Assembly: GCF_003048375.1 (NCBI RefSeq)
Contig: NZ_CP021642.1
Coordinates: 496,001-560,000 of the forward strand
Origin: Campylobacter concisus
Lineage (GTDB): Bacteria > Campylobacterota > Campylobacteria > Campylobacterales > Campylobacteraceae
DNA length: 64,000 nt
Direction: 5' to 3'
Part shown: positions 9,246 to 19,748 of the stretch, one piece after another
Position numbering within the stretch: the first letter of the stretch is position 1
How the letters are laid out: the number at the start of each line of letters is the position of its first letter
Notes under the pieces: generated by a model
Told to the model about the DNA's origin: nothing
Databases searched by the model: none
Seen by the model: the letters and a program-made list of their open reading frames with translations, nothing else
Program-made: the position numbers and the translations under genes

Positions 9246-10241
9246 TTGCAAGATTTCATTAACAAAATCAAAAATGAAATTTCAACTCTTGATGATCTCG
9301 AGAAGGTCAGGGTAGAAATTTTTGGCAAAAAGGGCATCTTGGCGCAAGGCTTTGCAAAGCTAAAAGAGCTTGGCGAAGATGAAAAAAAGGAATTTGCAGC
9401 AAATTTAAATAAGCAAAGAGATGAGCTAAGCGCGCTTATAGAAGCCAAAAAGGCTGAGCTTAGCGAGCAAGAGATAGATAATAAGATGAAAAAAGAGGCC
9501 GCTGATATCACGCTCTTTAACGAGCCTGTTGCTAGCGGGGCGCTGCACCCTGTGATGGCTACGATGGATAAGATAATTGAGTATTTTTTAGCTCTAAATT
9601 TCTCGCTCGAGACTGGACCGCTTATAGAAGATGATTTTCACAACTTTGAGGCGCTAAATTTACCAAAATACCACCCAGCAAGGGATATGCAAGATACATT
9701 TTACCTAGATGATTTTAGACTTTTAAGGACGCATACGAGCCCAGTTCAGGTGCGAACTATGTTAAATCAAAAGCCACCTATCCGCATGATAGCGCCAGGC
9801 ACGGTCTTTAGACGTGATATGGACTTAACGCATACACCGATGTTTCACCAGGTCGAGGGCCTTGTGGTGGAGGACGCTGAGAAAGTTAGCTTTGCAAATT
9901 TAAAATCAATGCTTGAGGGCTTTTTGAAGCACATGTTTGGCGCCGTTGAAGTGCGCTTTCGCCCTAGCTTTTTCCCATTTACGGAGCCTAGCGCAGAGGT
10001 TGATATTAGTTGTATATTTTGCCACGGCAAGGGCTGCAGGGTGTGCAAGCAGACTACTTGGCTTGAGGTGCTTGGATGCGGCGTTGTTGATCCAAATGTA
10101 TTTAAGGCGGTTGGCTATAAAAATGTAAGTGGATATGCCTTTGGCCTTGGCGTTGAGAGATTTGCGATGTTGCTTCATAGAGTGCCTGATCTAAGGTCAC
10201 TTTTTGAGGGAGATTTAAGATTGTTGGAGCAGTTTAAATGA
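9246..10241 (+). CDS. pheS: Phenylalanyl-tRNA synthetase alpha subunit
   Basis: A 331-residue class II synthetase subunit that charges tRNA(Phe) as an alpha2beta2 complex with PheT. The N-terminal 90 residues form the tRNA-binding coiled coil. Motif 2 is seen as [18 protein letters not shown] and motif 3 as [18 protein letters not shown] at the end. A TTG start is used, preceded by an AAAGG site; no upstream in-frame ATG is available. It overlaps pheT by ATGA and heads a tight cluster. Confidence 0.97.
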   Translation: MQDFINKIKNEISTLDDLEKVRVEIFGKKGILAQGFAKLKELGEDEKKEFAANLNKQRDELSALIEAKKAELSEQEIDNKMKKEAADITLFNEPVASGALHPVMATMDKIIEYFLALNFSLETGPLIEDDFHNFEALNLPKYHPARDMQDTFYLDDFRLLRTHTSPVQVRTMLNQKPPIRMIAPGTVFRRDMDLTHTPMFHQVEGLVVEDAEKVSFANLKSMLEGFLKHMFGAVEVRFRPSFFPFTEPSAEVDISCIFCHGKGCRVCKQTTWLEVLGCGVVDPNVFKAVGYKNVSGYAFGLGVERFAMLLHRVPDLRSLFEGDLRLLEQFK

Positions 10242-12574
10242 TAATTTCAAAGCATTGGTTAAACGAGTGGATCGACCTTGGCGAGGTTAGCGGCGAGACA
10301 CTTTCAAAGACATTAAATTCAATCGGTTTAGAAGTTGATAGCTATAAAGAGATAAATTTACCAAAGAGCATCGTAGTTGGCTACGTAAAAAGTAGAGAAA
10401 AGCACCCAGATGCCGATAAGCTAAGCGTTTGTCAGGTTGATGTTGGCAGCGAAACGCTTCAGATAGTGTGTGGGGCTAAAAACGTCGAGGCTGGTCAGTT
10501 TGTGCCAGTTGCGCTCATTGGTACGACGATGCCAAATGGTCTTGAGATCAAAAAGGCAAAGCTGCGAGGCATCGAGTCATGCGGTATGATCTGCTCTTCA
10601 ACTGAGCTAGGACTACCTAAGACAAATGACGGCATCTTGCCACTTGATGAGAGTATCGGCAAGCTAAAACTTGGCACAAGTCTTGGTGAATTTGAAGCGT
10701 TTAAAGATGTGATCATCGAGGTTGATGTCACAGCAAACAGGGGCGACTGCCAAAATTTACACGGCATCGCAAGAGAAATTTGCACCGCACTTGATCTAAA
10801 TATGAAAGATAGTCACGAAAATGAAGATAGCGAAAATTTACTAGGCATCGGCAGGATCGCATCTGTGCGAACCGAAGATAAGGTAAATGGCTCGTTTTTG
10901 TATAAAGCATTTGAGCTAAAAAATGCATTAAGTGAAAATTTATTAACTCGCTTGAGGCTAGCTCTAATTGATTGTCAAAAGACAAATTTAGTAGAAAGAC
11001 TGCTTGAATACGCGACATTTTGCACGGGCGTCTTGTTTAGAGCTTATGATCACGCTAAGCTTGTGGGCGAGGGCGAAAAAGCAGTTTTTGACATCAAAAA
11101 CGGCGAAAATGGTGAGTGCGTGGTCTTTTGCGAGGATAAAAATTTAGGCGTTGCTGGAATTTACCAAAGCGATGAGGCTAGGGTTGATGAGGGCTCAAAG
11201 GTGATCTTGGTAGAGGCTAGCTACGTAAAACCAGATATTGTTTCAAAGGCCATTTTTGAAAATAAAAATTTACCAAAAGGCGATCAAGTTTATCGATCAA
11301 GCCGTGGTAGCGAGCCAAATTTAGCTTACGGGGCGGACTATCTTTTTAAAAGGCTAGCTGGCTTTAAAGATAGCCTAAGTCTTTTTGCTGGCTCACAACA
11401 GTCACTTCTAAACACCGAGCCTATCACGCTTAGCATCTCGCTTGGCGAGCTTAAAAATATGATCGGTCAAGAGGTTGCAAGAAACGATGTCGTTAAAATT
11501 TTAAAGAAACTTGGCTTTGAGATCGCGGTAAATGTCGAGCAAGAGAGCTTTAATGTAAAAGTGCCGTTATTTCGCCATGACATCGTAAATTCTCATGATA
11601 TCTGCGAGGAGATCGTGAGGATAATAGGCATCGACAATATCGCCTCAACGCCGTTAAATTTCTCTGAGAAAAATAGGCTAAATAAGACATATTTTGACTA
11701 TAAAAATTCTTTAAATTTAAGGCGCCGTGCAGCCGACAATGGCTTTTTTGAAAGCGTGCATTACGTATTTGACAACCTTGATGAGCTAAGTGAGCTAAAT
11801 TTCAAGCCTTGCAAGATCAAGATACTAAATCCTATAAACAACGAGCTAAACACGCTTAGACCGGCACTTGCAAACCACCTTCTAAGCTCAAGCGAGAAAA
11901 ACATCAAAAACTCAAAACGCTCAGTTAGGCTTTTTGAGCTTGGCGAAGTTTTTGACGAAAATGCAAATCAAGGTTTAAATTTAGGCTTTGTCGTATCAGG
12001 TCTTTTAAAAGAGCCAACACTGATAAACGGCGCAAAGGGCGAAGAGGCAAATTTCTACGCATTTGCAGCGATGGTGCAAAATGTAATAGGTAAATTTGAG
12101 CTAAAACCTTGCCAAGAGATATCATATCTTAGCCCATACGAGCAGGCACACATCTATCAAAATGGCGAAAAGATCGGCTATATCGGCAGAGTTGATGCGA
12201 GGGTAGAGGCAAAAAGAGATCTGCCTAAAACTTATGTCTGTGAGATTGATTTTGCGAAGCTTAAATTTGAGCCAATCCTTGCAGTGCCATACTCTAAATT
12301 TCAAAGCACGACAAGGGATCTTAGTCTCATCGTGCCTGAAAACTTCGAGGCTGGACGAATTTATGAGTGCATAAGAGGGCTAAATTTAAAAGAGTTAAAA
12401 GAGTTCTTGCCAGTTGATATCTATAAAGATGCAAAACTAAATGGTGCGATCAGCCTTAGCCTTAAATTTACATTCCAAGATATGGAAAAAACGCTCGAAG
12501 ATGACGATATAAACGCGCTTATGGATAAAATTTTAAGCGAGCTAAAAGAGAAACTAAATATCGGAATAAGATGA
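10238..12574 (+). CDS. pheT: Phenylalanyl-tRNA synthetase beta subunit
   Basis: A 778-residue subunit with the expected order: EMAP/tRNA-binding domain from about residue 45 ([20 protein letters not shown]), the B3/B4 editing domain, B5, a catalytic-like core, and the C-terminal FDX anticodon-binding domain ([15 protein letters not shown]). The editing domain hydrolyses mischarged Tyr-tRNA(Phe). It starts in an ATGA overlap with pheS and ends in an ATGA overlap with aroA, so translation is probably coupled across the three genes. Confidence 0.97.
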   Translation: MIISKHWLNEWIDLGEVSGETLSKTLNSIGLEVDSYKEINLPKSIVVGYVKSREKHPDADKLSVCQVDVGSETLQIVCGAKNVEAGQFVPVALIGTTMPNGLEIKKAKLRGIESCGMICSSTELGLPKTNDGILPLDESIGKLKLGTSLGEFEAFKDVIIEVDVTANRGDCQNLHGIAREICTALDLNMKDSHENEDSENLLGIGRIASVRTEDKVNGSFLYKAFELKNALSENLLTRLRLALIDCQKTNLVERLLEYATFCTGVLFRAYDHAKLVGEGEKAVFDIKNGENGECVVFCEDKNLGVAGIYQSDEARVDEGSKVILVEASYVKPDIVSKAIFENKNLPKGDQVYRSSRGSEPNLAYGADYLFKRLAGFKDSLSLFAGSQQSLLNTEPITLSISLGELKNMIGQEVARNDVVKILKKLGFEIAVNVEQESFNVKVPLFRHDIVNSHDICEEIVRIIGIDNIASTPLNFSEKNRLNKTYFDYKNSLNLRRRAADNGFFESVHYVFDNLDELSELNFKPCKIKILNPINNELNTLRPALANHLLSSSEKNIKNSKRSVRLFELGEVFDENANQGLNLGFVVSGLLKEPTLINGAKGEEANFYAFAAMVQNVIGKFELKPCQEISYLSPYEQAHIYQNGEKIGYIGRVDARVEAKRDLPKTYVCEIDFAKLKFEPILAVPYSKFQSTTRDLSLIVPENFEAGRIYECIRGLNLKELKEFLPVDIYKDAKLNGAISLSLKFTFQDMEKTLEDDDINALMDKILSELKEKLNIGIR

Positions 12575-13857
12575 GAATTTATCCATTAGAAAAAAGTCTA
12601 AATTTAACCATCGATGACATCGCAGCTGACAAGTCTATCTCGCATAGATGCGCGATGTTTTCGCTTTTAAGCGACAAGCCATCTCGCGTTAGAAACTACC
12701 TAAGAGCAGGCGACACTCTAAATACCTTAAAAATAGTCGAGCTCCTTGGCGCAAAAGTAGAGGATAACGGCGCTGAGATAATAATTACTCCGCCACAAAA
12801 GATAAAAGAGCCAAATGAAATTTTAGAGTGTGGCAACTCAGGCACGGCAATGAGACTTTTTATGGGGCTATTAGCCGCGCAGGACGGCTTTTTCGTGCTA
12901 AGTGGCGATAAATATTTAAATTCTCGTCCGATGGCAAGGATAGCAAAGCCTCTAAATGAAATGGGGGCAAAGATAGATGGCGCAAATAACGCAAACAACG
13001 CTCCTCTTTGCATAAGAGGGACGAGATTTGAAAGGTTTAGTTTTGAGAGCAAGATCGCCTCAGCTCAGGTAAAAAGTGCGCTTTTGCTGGCGGCTCTTTA
13101 CTCAAATGGCTGCAAATTTAGCGAGCCAGAGCTAAGCAGAGACCACACTGAGCGCATGCTTGCTGGCATGGGAGCTGATATAAAGCGTGACGGCTTAGAG
13201 ATCACTCTGGAGCCTATGAAAGCCCCACTTGCGCCACTTGATATAGACGTGCCAAATGACCCAAGCTCAGCATTTTTCTTTGCGGTTGCAGCTTTAATTA
13301 TCCCAAATTCGCATATTATTTTAAAAAATATCTTGCTAAATAAAACTCGCATCGAAGCTTACAAAGTTTTAGAAAAAATGGGCGCTGAGATAAAATTTCA
13401 CAAAACCTCAAGTAAATATGAAGATATCGGCGATATTGAGGTTAGATACTCGCCAAATTTAAAAGGCGTAGAGGTTAGCGAAAATATCTCGTGGCTCATC
13501 GACGAAGCCCCAGCTTTAGCCATCGCATTTGCCTGCGCAAAGGGTCAAAGCAAGCTAACAAATGCAAAAGAGCTTCGCGTAAAAGAGAGCGACAGGATAG
13601 CTGTCACGATAAATGCGCTAAAGCAGTGCGGCATAGGTGCTAGCGAGCTCGAAGATGGCTTTATCATAATTGGCTCTGAGACTAAATTTGCCACGATAGA
13701 TAGCCACGGAGATCACAGGATCGCCATGAGCTTTGCCATACTTGGGCTAAAATGTGGCATGCAGATAGAAAAGAGCGAATTTATCGCCACTTCGTTTCCA
13801 AATTTTGCTGAAATTTTAAAGAAAATGGGAGCTAAGGTTGAAGATCGAGCTTGCTAG
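12571..13857 (+). CDS. aroA: 3-phosphoshikimate 1-carboxyvinyltransferase (EPSP synthase)
   Basis: A 428-residue enzyme joining phosphoenolpyruvate and shikimate-3-phosphate in the chorismate pathway. Visible motifs are DKSISHRCAMFSLLS near the N-terminus, ECGNSGTAMRL (the PEP-binding GNSGT loop), SAQVKSALLLAAL, and RVKESDRIA with HGDHRIAMSFA at the end. Length is normal. The start overlaps the pheT stop. Its last 20 bases overlap the beginning of ispH in another frame. Confidence 0.97.
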   Translation: MRIYPLEKSLNLTIDDIAADKSISHRCAMFSLLSDKPSRVRNYLRAGDTLNTLKIVELLGAKVEDNGAEIIITPPQKIKEPNEILECGNSGTAMRLFMGLLAAQDGFFVLSGDKYLNSRPMARIAKPLNEMGAKIDGANNANNAPLCIRGTRFERFSFESKIASAQVKSALLLAALYSNGCKFSEPELSRDHTERMLAGMGADIKRDGLEITLEPMKAPLAPLDIDVPNDPSSAFFFAVAALIIPNSHIILKNILLNKTRIEAYKVLEKMGAEIKFHKTSSKYEDIGDIEVRYSPNLKGVEVSENISWLIDEAPALAIAFACAKGQSKLTNAKELRVKESDRIAVTINALKQCGIGASELEDGFIIIGSETKFATIDSHGDHRIAMSFAILGLKCGMQIEKSEFIATSFPNFAEILKKMGAKVEDRAC

Positions 13858-14662
13858 TAGTTATGGTTTTTGCTTTGGCGTAAAAAGAGCGATAAAGATA
13901 GCTGAAAATGCTGGAGATGCCGCAACTATCGGTCCGCTCATCCATAACAATGAAGAGATAAATAGGCTTGAGAAAAACTACAATGTAAAGACGCTTGAGG
14001 GCATAGATGAGCTAAAAGATGAGAAAAAGGCGATCATTCGCACTCATGGCATCACTAAAAACGACCTTGCAGAGCTAAAAAAAACCGATATAAAAGTGAT
14101 CGATGCAACTTGTCCGTTTGTGACAAAGCCACAACAAATTTGCGAAAAAATGAGCGAAGAGGGCTATGATGTAGTGATCTTTGGCGACATGCATCACCCA
14201 GAGGTAAAAGGAGTGAAGTCGTATGCCAAGGGCAATGTCTATGTCGTGCTTGAAGAGAGTGAGTTAGAGGGCATTAAATTTAAACAAAAGGTCGCGCTTG
14301 TTAGCCAAACTACTAGAAAAGTTGAGAAATTTATGCAGATCGCAAACTATCTCATGCTTCATGTAAAAGAGTTGCGCGTTTTTAACACGATCTGCAACGC
14401 GACATTTGAAAACCAAGAGGCTGCTAAAAATTTAGCAAAAAGAGCTGACGTGATGATAATAATCGGCGGAAAAAACAGCTCAAACACAAAACAACTCTAC
14501 CTAATATCTAAAAATTTCTGCGAAGATAGCTATCTTATAGAAAGTGAAGAAGAGCTTGAAAGATCATGGTTTGAGGGCAAAAATTTGTGTGGTATAAGTG
14601 CGGGGGCTAGCACACCTGACTGGATCATACAAAAAGTCGTTGATAGAATCAAAAAAGTATAA
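13838..14662 (+). CDS. ispH: 4-hydroxy-3-methylbut-2-enyl diphosphate reductase
   Basis: A 274-residue [4Fe-4S] enzyme that ends the MEP isoprenoid pathway by forming IPP and DMAPP. The three cluster cysteines are recognisable in SYGFCFGVKRA (Cys12), DATCPFV and FNTICNAT, and the substrate histidines in GPLIHN and HHPEVKG. The start is a TTG 20 bases inside aroA; it gives the canonical MKIELASSYGFCFGV beginning, and no better start exists. The order aroA-ispH-rpsA is conserved in Campylobacter. Confidence 0.96.
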   Translation: MKIELASSYGFCFGVKRAIKIAENAGDAATIGPLIHNNEEINRLEKNYNVKTLEGIDELKDEKKAIIRTHGITKNDLAELKKTDIKVIDATCPFVTKPQQICEKMSEEGYDVVIFGDMHHPEVKGVKSYAKGNVYVVLEESELEGIKFKQKVALVSQTTRKVEKFMQIANYLMLHVKELRVFNTICNATFENQEAAKNLAKRADVMIIIGGKNSSNTKQLYLISKNFCEDSYLIESEEELERSWFEGKNLCGISAGASTPDWIIQKVVDRIKKV

Positions 14663-14691
14663 AATTTATCCTAGCTAAAGCCACAATTAAC

Positions 14692-14697
14692 TATAAT
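14692..14697 (+). promoter_or_regulatory. -10 box upstream of rpsA
   Basis: TATAAT lies 45 bases before the rpsA ATG in the 80-bp gap after ispH, which is the largest gap in this cluster. It would give ribosomal protein S1 its own strong promoter. An AAAGGATCAAG site follows immediately before the ATG. Confidence 0.6.
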
Positions 14698-14742
14698 AAG
14701 CCAATTTGCCTCTACTGGCATAATAAAATTTAAAGGATCAAG

Positions 14743-16419
14743 ATGGCTGTGAACAAAAGTGTTCAATTAGGAAAAGCAAAAGACGAAGATATCGAAGATA
14801 TTGATTTTGCTGCGATGTTAGAGGAGTCTTTTAAAAAGACTGAAGAAGATAGTGACGCAAAGATCGTCAGTATCAATGGTGATGAGGTTTTAATCGACGT
14901 TGGCAAGAAGTCAGAAGGCATTTTAAATGTTTCTGAAATCACTGACACAAACGGCAACCTGACGCATAAAGTTGGCGATACGATCAAAGTTGTAATAACT
15001 GGATCAAGAAATGGAAGACCTATAGTGTCGCACAAAAAAGCACTTAGAAAAGAGAAAGTTAAAGCTTTCATTGAAGCTTACGATCCTGAAAATTCTGGCG
15101 AAATCGACGTAAAAGTAGTTGGAAAAAATAAAGGTGGTTTTATCACTCAAGACGCAAATGGTGTAGAATTTTTCTTACCAAGAACGCACAGCGGATTTAA
15201 AAACGCTGAGGGCGTAGTTGGAAAATCATACAAAGTAAGAGTTATAAAAGTCGATAAAGAAGAGAACAGCATCGTTGTCTCAAGAAAGAAAATTTTAGAT
15301 GACGACCGCAAAAAACGCAAAGAAGCCCTATCAAGCATAGTAGAAAACGATAGCGTTATAGAGGGCACAGTTAAAAAGATCACAACTTATGGTATGTTTG
15401 TTGATGTTGGCGGTGTAGACGGACTTGTGCACTACAGCGAGATAAGCTATAAAGGTCCAGTAAATCCTAGCTCTTTATACAAAGAAGGCGATAAAGTTTT
15501 AGTTAAAGTTATTAGCTATGACAATGAAAAACGCCATCTATCTCTATCTATCAAGGCAGCTACTCCAGATCCTTGGGAAGAGATCATAAGCGACGGTCTA
15601 GAAGTTGGCGACACTATAAAAGTAACAGTTAGCAACATCGAGCCTTATGGCGCATTTGTCGATCTTGGAAATGATATTGAAGGATTTTTACATATATCTG
15701 AAATTTCATGGGACAAAAATATCAAAAATCCAAAAGATCACATTAGCGAAGGTCAAGAGATCGATGTTGAGGTTATCGAAATAGACGCAAAAGGACACCG
15801 CTTAAGAGTGAGCCTTAAAAATTTACTTCCAAAGCCATTTGATGAATTTAAAGCTAAATTCAAAGAGGGCGACGTAGTAAAAGGTGTTGTGACAACTATC
15901 ACAAATTTTGGTGCATTTGTTAGAGTAGGCTGCGTTGAGGGCTTGCTACACAACGAAGATGCATCTTGGGATAGAAATGACAAGTGCAAAGATATGTTTA
16001 AGGCTGGCGATGAGCTAGAAGTAAAGATCATCAAAATCGACAGCGCTGAGCAAAAAATTTCTCTAAGCCTAAAAGATCTAAAACAAAGCCCAGTTCAAGC
16101 ATTTGCTAATAAATTTAGTGTAGGCGACATCGTAAAAGGAACGATCCGTGACATTAAAGACTTTGGCGTGTTTGTTGAGCTTGGCGATAATGTCGATGCG
16201 CTAATCCGCAAAGAAGATCTAGGTAGCGTAGATGCTAGCACGTTAAAGATCGGCGATGAGATCGAAGCTGCTATCGCATTTATCGATGAGAAGAAAAATA
16301 GAATTCGCCTAAGCATACGCCGTTTAGCAAAACAAAAAGAGCGTGAAGTGTTAAATGAGATCAACGACAACGATGATAAAGTAACACTTGGCGACATCAT
16401 AAAAGAACAATTACGCTAG
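14743..16419 (+). CDS. rpsA: 30S ribosomal protein S1
   Basis: A 558-residue protein made of six S1 RNA-binding domains, the full Gram-negative number. The repeats are visible as successive strands such as GTVKKITTYGMFVDVGGVDGLVH, VTVSNIEPYGAFVDLG and GTIRDIKDFGVFVELG. S1 binds mRNA leaders on the 30S subunit and helps start translation of weak Shine-Dalgarno messages. It has its own promoter and is followed after 5 bases by a membrane-anchored protein gene. Confidence 0.97.
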   Translation: MAVNKSVQLGKAKDEDIEDIDFAAMLEESFKKTEEDSDAKIVSINGDEVLIDVGKKSEGILNVSEITDTNGNLTHKVGDTIKVVITGSRNGRPIVSHKKALRKEKVKAFIEAYDPENSGEIDVKVVGKNKGGFITQDANGVEFFLPRTHSGFKNAEGVVGKSYKVRVIKVDKEENSIVVSRKKILDDDRKKRKEALSSIVENDSVIEGTVKKITTYGMFVDVGGVDGLVHYSEISYKGPVNPSSLYKEGDKVLVKVISYDNEKRHLSLSIKAATPDPWEEIISDGLEVGDTIKVTVSNIEPYGAFVDLGNDIEGFLHISEISWDKNIKNPKDHISEGQEIDVEVIEIDAKGHRLRVSLKNLLPKPFDEFKAKFKEGDVVKGVVTTITNFGAFVRVGCVEGLLHNEDASWDRNDKCKDMFKAGDELEVKIIKIDSAEQKISLSLKDLKQSPVQAFANKFSVGDIVKGTIRDIKDFGVFVELGDNVDALIRKEDLGSVDASTLKIGDEIEAAIAFIDEKKNRIRLSIRRLAKQKEREVLNEINDNDDKVTLGDIIKEQLR

Positions 16420-16424
16420 TATAA

Positions 16425-16907
16425 ATGGGCAGACGCACGTTTTTATTAGTAGTTGTTCTGCTCTTTGTGATGTTAGGTTTGGTTGGAGTTTATCTTGTTA
16501 AATTTGCAAGCGTAAATTTCAGCCAAACTACTGAAAAAAATATTACAAGTGAGCAAAATATAACCAAAAACACAGCTGGCAGTGAAAACTGGATCAATGA
16601 GCTGGCAACTATTAAGAAAAAAGATTACGTATTGCCCGTAAATGAAATTTTTATAGAATACAACCGACCTAAGATAGAAAAGCCAAAGATCACAGCATAT
16701 GAACTTATGATAGATAAAAATGACATCTACTCTATGTTTTGTTTGATGCAGACTTTGCGAAATAGCGAGGTTGATTTCACTGTAGTAAGAGATGGGGCTA
16801 AGAGCCAGATCTTTTTAAATACCCAAGACTCAAGGCTTTTGCAAAATATCATTTTGCAGCTAAGAGTTTACGATATCCACTCAAGTGTGAGAGAGGTAAA
16901 ATTATGA
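16425..16907 (+). CDS. Conserved membrane-anchored protein of unknown function
   Basis: A 160-residue protein with one N-terminal membrane helix (about residues 5-25, TFLLVVVLLFVMLGLVGVYL) followed by a polar periplasmic part. The C-terminal half (MFCLMQTLRNSEVDFTVV... FLNTQDSRLLQNIILQL) looks like a small alpha/beta domain. The same position between rpsA and serA is occupied by a putative periplasmic protein in C. jejuni, so it is conserved, but I know no function. It starts 5 bases after rpsA and overlaps serA by ATGA. Confidence 0.8.
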   Translation: MGRRTFLLVVVLLFVMLGLVGVYLVKFASVNFSQTTEKNITSEQNITKNTAGSENWINELATIKKKDYVLPVNEIFIEYNRPKIEKPKITAYELMIDKNDIYSMFCLMQTLRNSEVDFTVVRDGAKSQIFLNTQDSRLLQNIILQLRVYDIHSSVREVKL

Positions 16908-18481
16908 AAACTATCATTGTTTGCGATGCGATACACCCAGTAGGTTTTGAACTTTTAAAAAAAGAACAAGATATAAATGTAATAGACGCAGTTAATACCC
17001 CAAAAGATGAGCTTTTAAAAATTTTAGGCGAGGCTGATGTAGCGATCACTAGAAGCTCGACTGAGGTGAATGAGGCGTTTTTAGAAGCTGGTAAGAAGCT
17101 AAAAGCTATCGTTAGAGCTGGTGTTGGCGTGGATAACGTTGATATAGATGGCTGTTCAAGAAGAGGCATCATCGCTATGAACGTCCCGACCGCAAATACT
17201 ATCGCAGCAGTTGAGCTAACTATGGCGCACATGCTAGCAGCTGCAAGATCACTTGAATACGCTCACAACGATCTAAAACTAGATAGAATTTGGAAACGAG
17301 AGAAGTGGTATGGAGTTGAGCTTTTTAAGAAAAAGCTAGGCGTGATAGGTTTTGGTAACATCGGCTCAAGAGTAGCAGCTCGCGCAAAAGCTTTTGGCAT
17401 GGATATCATCGCATACGATCCATATATCGATCCATCTAAAGTCATCGATATGGGTGGCACTTATACTAAAAATTTTGATGACATCTTGGCATGTGACTTC
17501 ATTACGATCCACACTCCAAAGACTAAAGAGACCACCGATATGATCGGCGCTAAAGAGATAGCAAAGATGAAAGATGGCGTAAGGCTTATAAACTGCGCTA
17601 GAGGCGGTCTTTATAACGAAGAGGCACTTTATGAAGGGCTAAAAAGTGGCAAGATAGCATTTGCTGGTATTGACGTCTTTACAAAAGAGCCAGCGACAAG
17701 CCATCCGCTTCTTGATCTAAATAATGTAAGCGTCACGCCACACCTTGGGGCAAATACCCTTGAATCACAACGAAATATCGCAGTTGAGGCAGTCGAGCAA
17801 GCTATATTGGCAGCACGCGGTATAAGCTATCCAAACGCTTTAAATTTACCTATAAAAACAGAAGATCTACCGCCGTTTGTTGAGCCTTATATCGATCTTA
17901 CAAGCAAGATGGCATTTCTTGCAGCTCAGATAAACAAAAGCGCGATCAAAGCTATCCGTATAGAGACTCACGGGCAGATTGGTGAATATGCAAATTCAAT
18001 GCTAACTTTTGCAATCGTTGGCGCTTTAAAAGAGAGTCTTGGCGATGCGATAAACTACGTAAATGCTAAATTTTTATGCGACGAAAAAGGCATAACTACC
18101 GAAACTAGCACAGGTGGAGATAGTATCTTTAAAAACAAGATCACAGTTCGAATTACGACTGAAAATGGCATCGTAAGCGTTGGTGGCACGGTCTTTGGTG
18201 AAAATCAACAACGCATCGTAACCGTAAATGGCTTTAAGACTGACTTCAAGCCAAAAGGCAAGATGATCATCTTTAAAAACCACGACGTACCAGGCGTTAT
18301 CGCTCAGATCAGTAAAATTTTAGCTGATGAGAAGATAAATATCGCAGACTTCCGTCTTGGTAGAGATGAGCACGGCATGGCGCTTGCGGTCATCTTGGTT
18401 GATGAACATATAAAAACAGAAACGCTAGAGAGATTAAACGCACTTGAAGCTTGTGTTTGGGCTCAATACGCAGTTATATAA
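16904..18481 (+). CDS. serA: D-3-phosphoglycerate dehydrogenase
   Basis: A 525-residue long-form PGDH that oxidises 3-phosphoglycerate with NAD+ as the first step of serine synthesis. The Rossmann motif appears as GVIGFGNIGSRVAARAKAFG, followed by the catalytic Arg in NCARGGLYNEEAL and the His in TPHLGANTLESQ. An intervening ASB domain and a C-terminal ACT domain (MIIFKNHDVPGVIAQISKIL) follow; ACT domains usually bind serine for feedback inhibition. It is coupled by ATGA to the preceding membrane protein gene. Confidence 0.97.
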   Translation: MKTIIVCDAIHPVGFELLKKEQDINVIDAVNTPKDELLKILGEADVAITRSSTEVNEAFLEAGKKLKAIVRAGVGVDNVDIDGCSRRGIIAMNVPTANTIAAVELTMAHMLAAARSLEYAHNDLKLDRIWKREKWYGVELFKKKLGVIGFGNIGSRVAARAKAFGMDIIAYDPYIDPSKVIDMGGTYTKNFDDILACDFITIHTPKTKETTDMIGAKEIAKMKDGVRLINCARGGLYNEEALYEGLKSGKIAFAGIDVFTKEPATSHPLLDLNNVSVTPHLGANTLESQRNIAVEAVEQAILAARGISYPNALNLPIKTEDLPPFVEPYIDLTSKMAFLAAQINKSAIKAIRIETHGQIGEYANSMLTFAIVGALKESLGDAINYVNAKFLCDEKGITTETSTGGDSIFKNKITVRITTENGIVSVGGTVFGENQQRIVTVNGFKTDFKPKGKMIIFKNHDVPGVIAQISKILADEKINIADFRLGRDEHGMALAVILVDEHIKTETLERLNALEACVWAQYAVI

Positions 18482-18502
18482 CAAATTACGAAAGGATAAA
18501 AA

Positions 18503-19069
18503 ATGGCTTCATATTCAATGGGCGATCTAAAAAAGGGACTAAAGATCGAGATCGATGGCGTTCCTTATAAAATCGTAGAATATCAACACGTTAAACCGGG
18601 CAAGGGCGCAGCTTTTGTTCGTGCAAAGATCAAATCTTTTGTCGATGGAAAGGTTCTTGAAAAGACTTTTCACGCAGGCGATAAGTGCGAGCAGCCGCAT
18701 CTTGAAGAAAAAGAGATGCAATACCTCTATGATGATGGTGAGTTTTGCCAGTTTATGGACACGACTACTTACGAGCAAGTTGCGATCAGCGACGAGGATG
18801 TGGGCGATGTTAAAAAATGGATGATCGATGGCATGATGGTTGAAATTTTATTTCACAACGGCAATGCTATCGGCGTTGAAGTGCCACAAGTAGTCGAGCT
18901 AAAGATAGTTGAAACTCCACCAAATTTCAAGGGTGACACACAAGGTGGCAAAAAGCCAGCTACTCTTGAGAGCGGCGCGGTAGTTCAGATACCATTTCAC
19001 GTACTAGAAGGCGAGGTCATCCGCGTTGATACAGTTCGTGGCGAGTACATCGAGCGCGCAAATAAATAA
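18503..19069 (+). CDS. efp: Elongation factor P
   Basis: A 188-residue factor with three OB/KOW-type domains that relieves ribosomes stalled at polyproline. The tip loop is [10 protein letters not shown] with Lys34, the position that is beta-lysylated in bacteria with EpmA/EpmB. The C-terminal signature around [17 protein letters not shown] is present. It follows serA by 21 bases with an AAAGGATAAAAA site. Confidence 0.97.
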   Translation: MASYSMGDLKKGLKIEIDGVPYKIVEYQHVKPGKGAAFVRAKIKSFVDGKVLEKTFHAGDKCEQPHLEEKEMQYLYDDGEFCQFMDTTTYEQVAISDEDVGDVKKWMIDGMMVEILFHNGNAIGVEVPQVVELKIVETPPNFKGDTQGGKKPATLESGAVVQIPFHVLEGEVIRVDTVRGEYIERANK

Positions 19070-19093
19070 CCATACATCTGGCACGTTAAATTT

Positions 19094-19705
19094 ATGAAAG
19101 AGAAATTTGACGAGCTTATCGCTCTGCTAAAGCCGCTATTTAAGGATAATGGTTTTAGCAAGAGCGCTTTAAATTTCTACAAAAATACCACAAATTTTAT
19201 CTATGTTGTAAATTTTCAAAAAAGTAGTGGCAATAGCTCAGAGCGCACGAGATTTTATATAAATTGCGGCATTTACGCCCCTTTTATAGAGGCTACTCTT
19301 GGCAAAGAAGCGCTTAGCAAGCCAAAAGAGTATGAGTGCCATTACAGAGCCAGAATACATGAAATCACTCGCACATCTGCTTCACACTACGAGCTAGAGC
19401 CAGATAGTGACGTGGCTAAAATTTATGAAAATGTAGCAAACGATCTTGGCTTTGTTTTTAAATTTTTTGAGCAAAATAACTCTGAAGCAAATTTAATAGA
19501 GCTAATACTCGAACAAAACGGCCTTGCAGCGATAAATCAGCTCTACGAATATCTTTTGATAAAAGATAAATGTGAAATTTTGATCTCTCATGCCAAAAGG
19601 CTCTTCACAAAGCACGGCATTGAAGCAAGGTGGGGTAAATTTCAAAACCAGATAAACGAGCTGCTTAAAAAATATAAAAAAGATGAGATAAATTTTAAAG
19701 AGTAA
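19094..19705 (+). CDS. DUF4304 domain protein
   Basis: A 203-residue cytoplasmic protein with the DUF4304 look: an N-terminal helix and LKPLFKDNGFSKSALNFYKNT, then VVNFQKSSGNSSERTRFYINCGIYAP, and a helical C-terminal half. No enzyme motif is visible and the family has no assigned function that I know. It starts with an ATG 24 bases after efp, with little Shine-Dalgarno, and is followed by a terminator facing the other way. Confidence 0.75.
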   Translation: MKEKFDELIALLKPLFKDNGFSKSALNFYKNTTNFIYVVNFQKSSGNSSERTRFYINCGIYAPFIEATLGKEALSKPKEYECHYRARIHEITRTSASHYELEPDSDVAKIYENVANDLGFVFKFFEQNNSEANLIELILEQNGLAAINQLYEYLLIKDKCEILISHAKRLFTKHGIEARWGKFQNQINELLKKYKKDEINFKE

Positions 19706-19719
19706 ATTTGGAGCAAAAC

Positions 19720-19737
19720 GAGGCAGTTGCCTGCCCC
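19720..19737 (-). terminator. Terminator of the selenoprotein gene
   Basis: Read on the minus strand, a G/C-rich hairpin (arms GGGGCAG and CTGCCTC around GCAA, one mismatch) is followed by GTTTTG just after the selenoprotein stop. The T run is short, so termination strength is uncertain. Confidence 0.45.
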
Positions 19738-19748
19738 GCTAGTTAGCA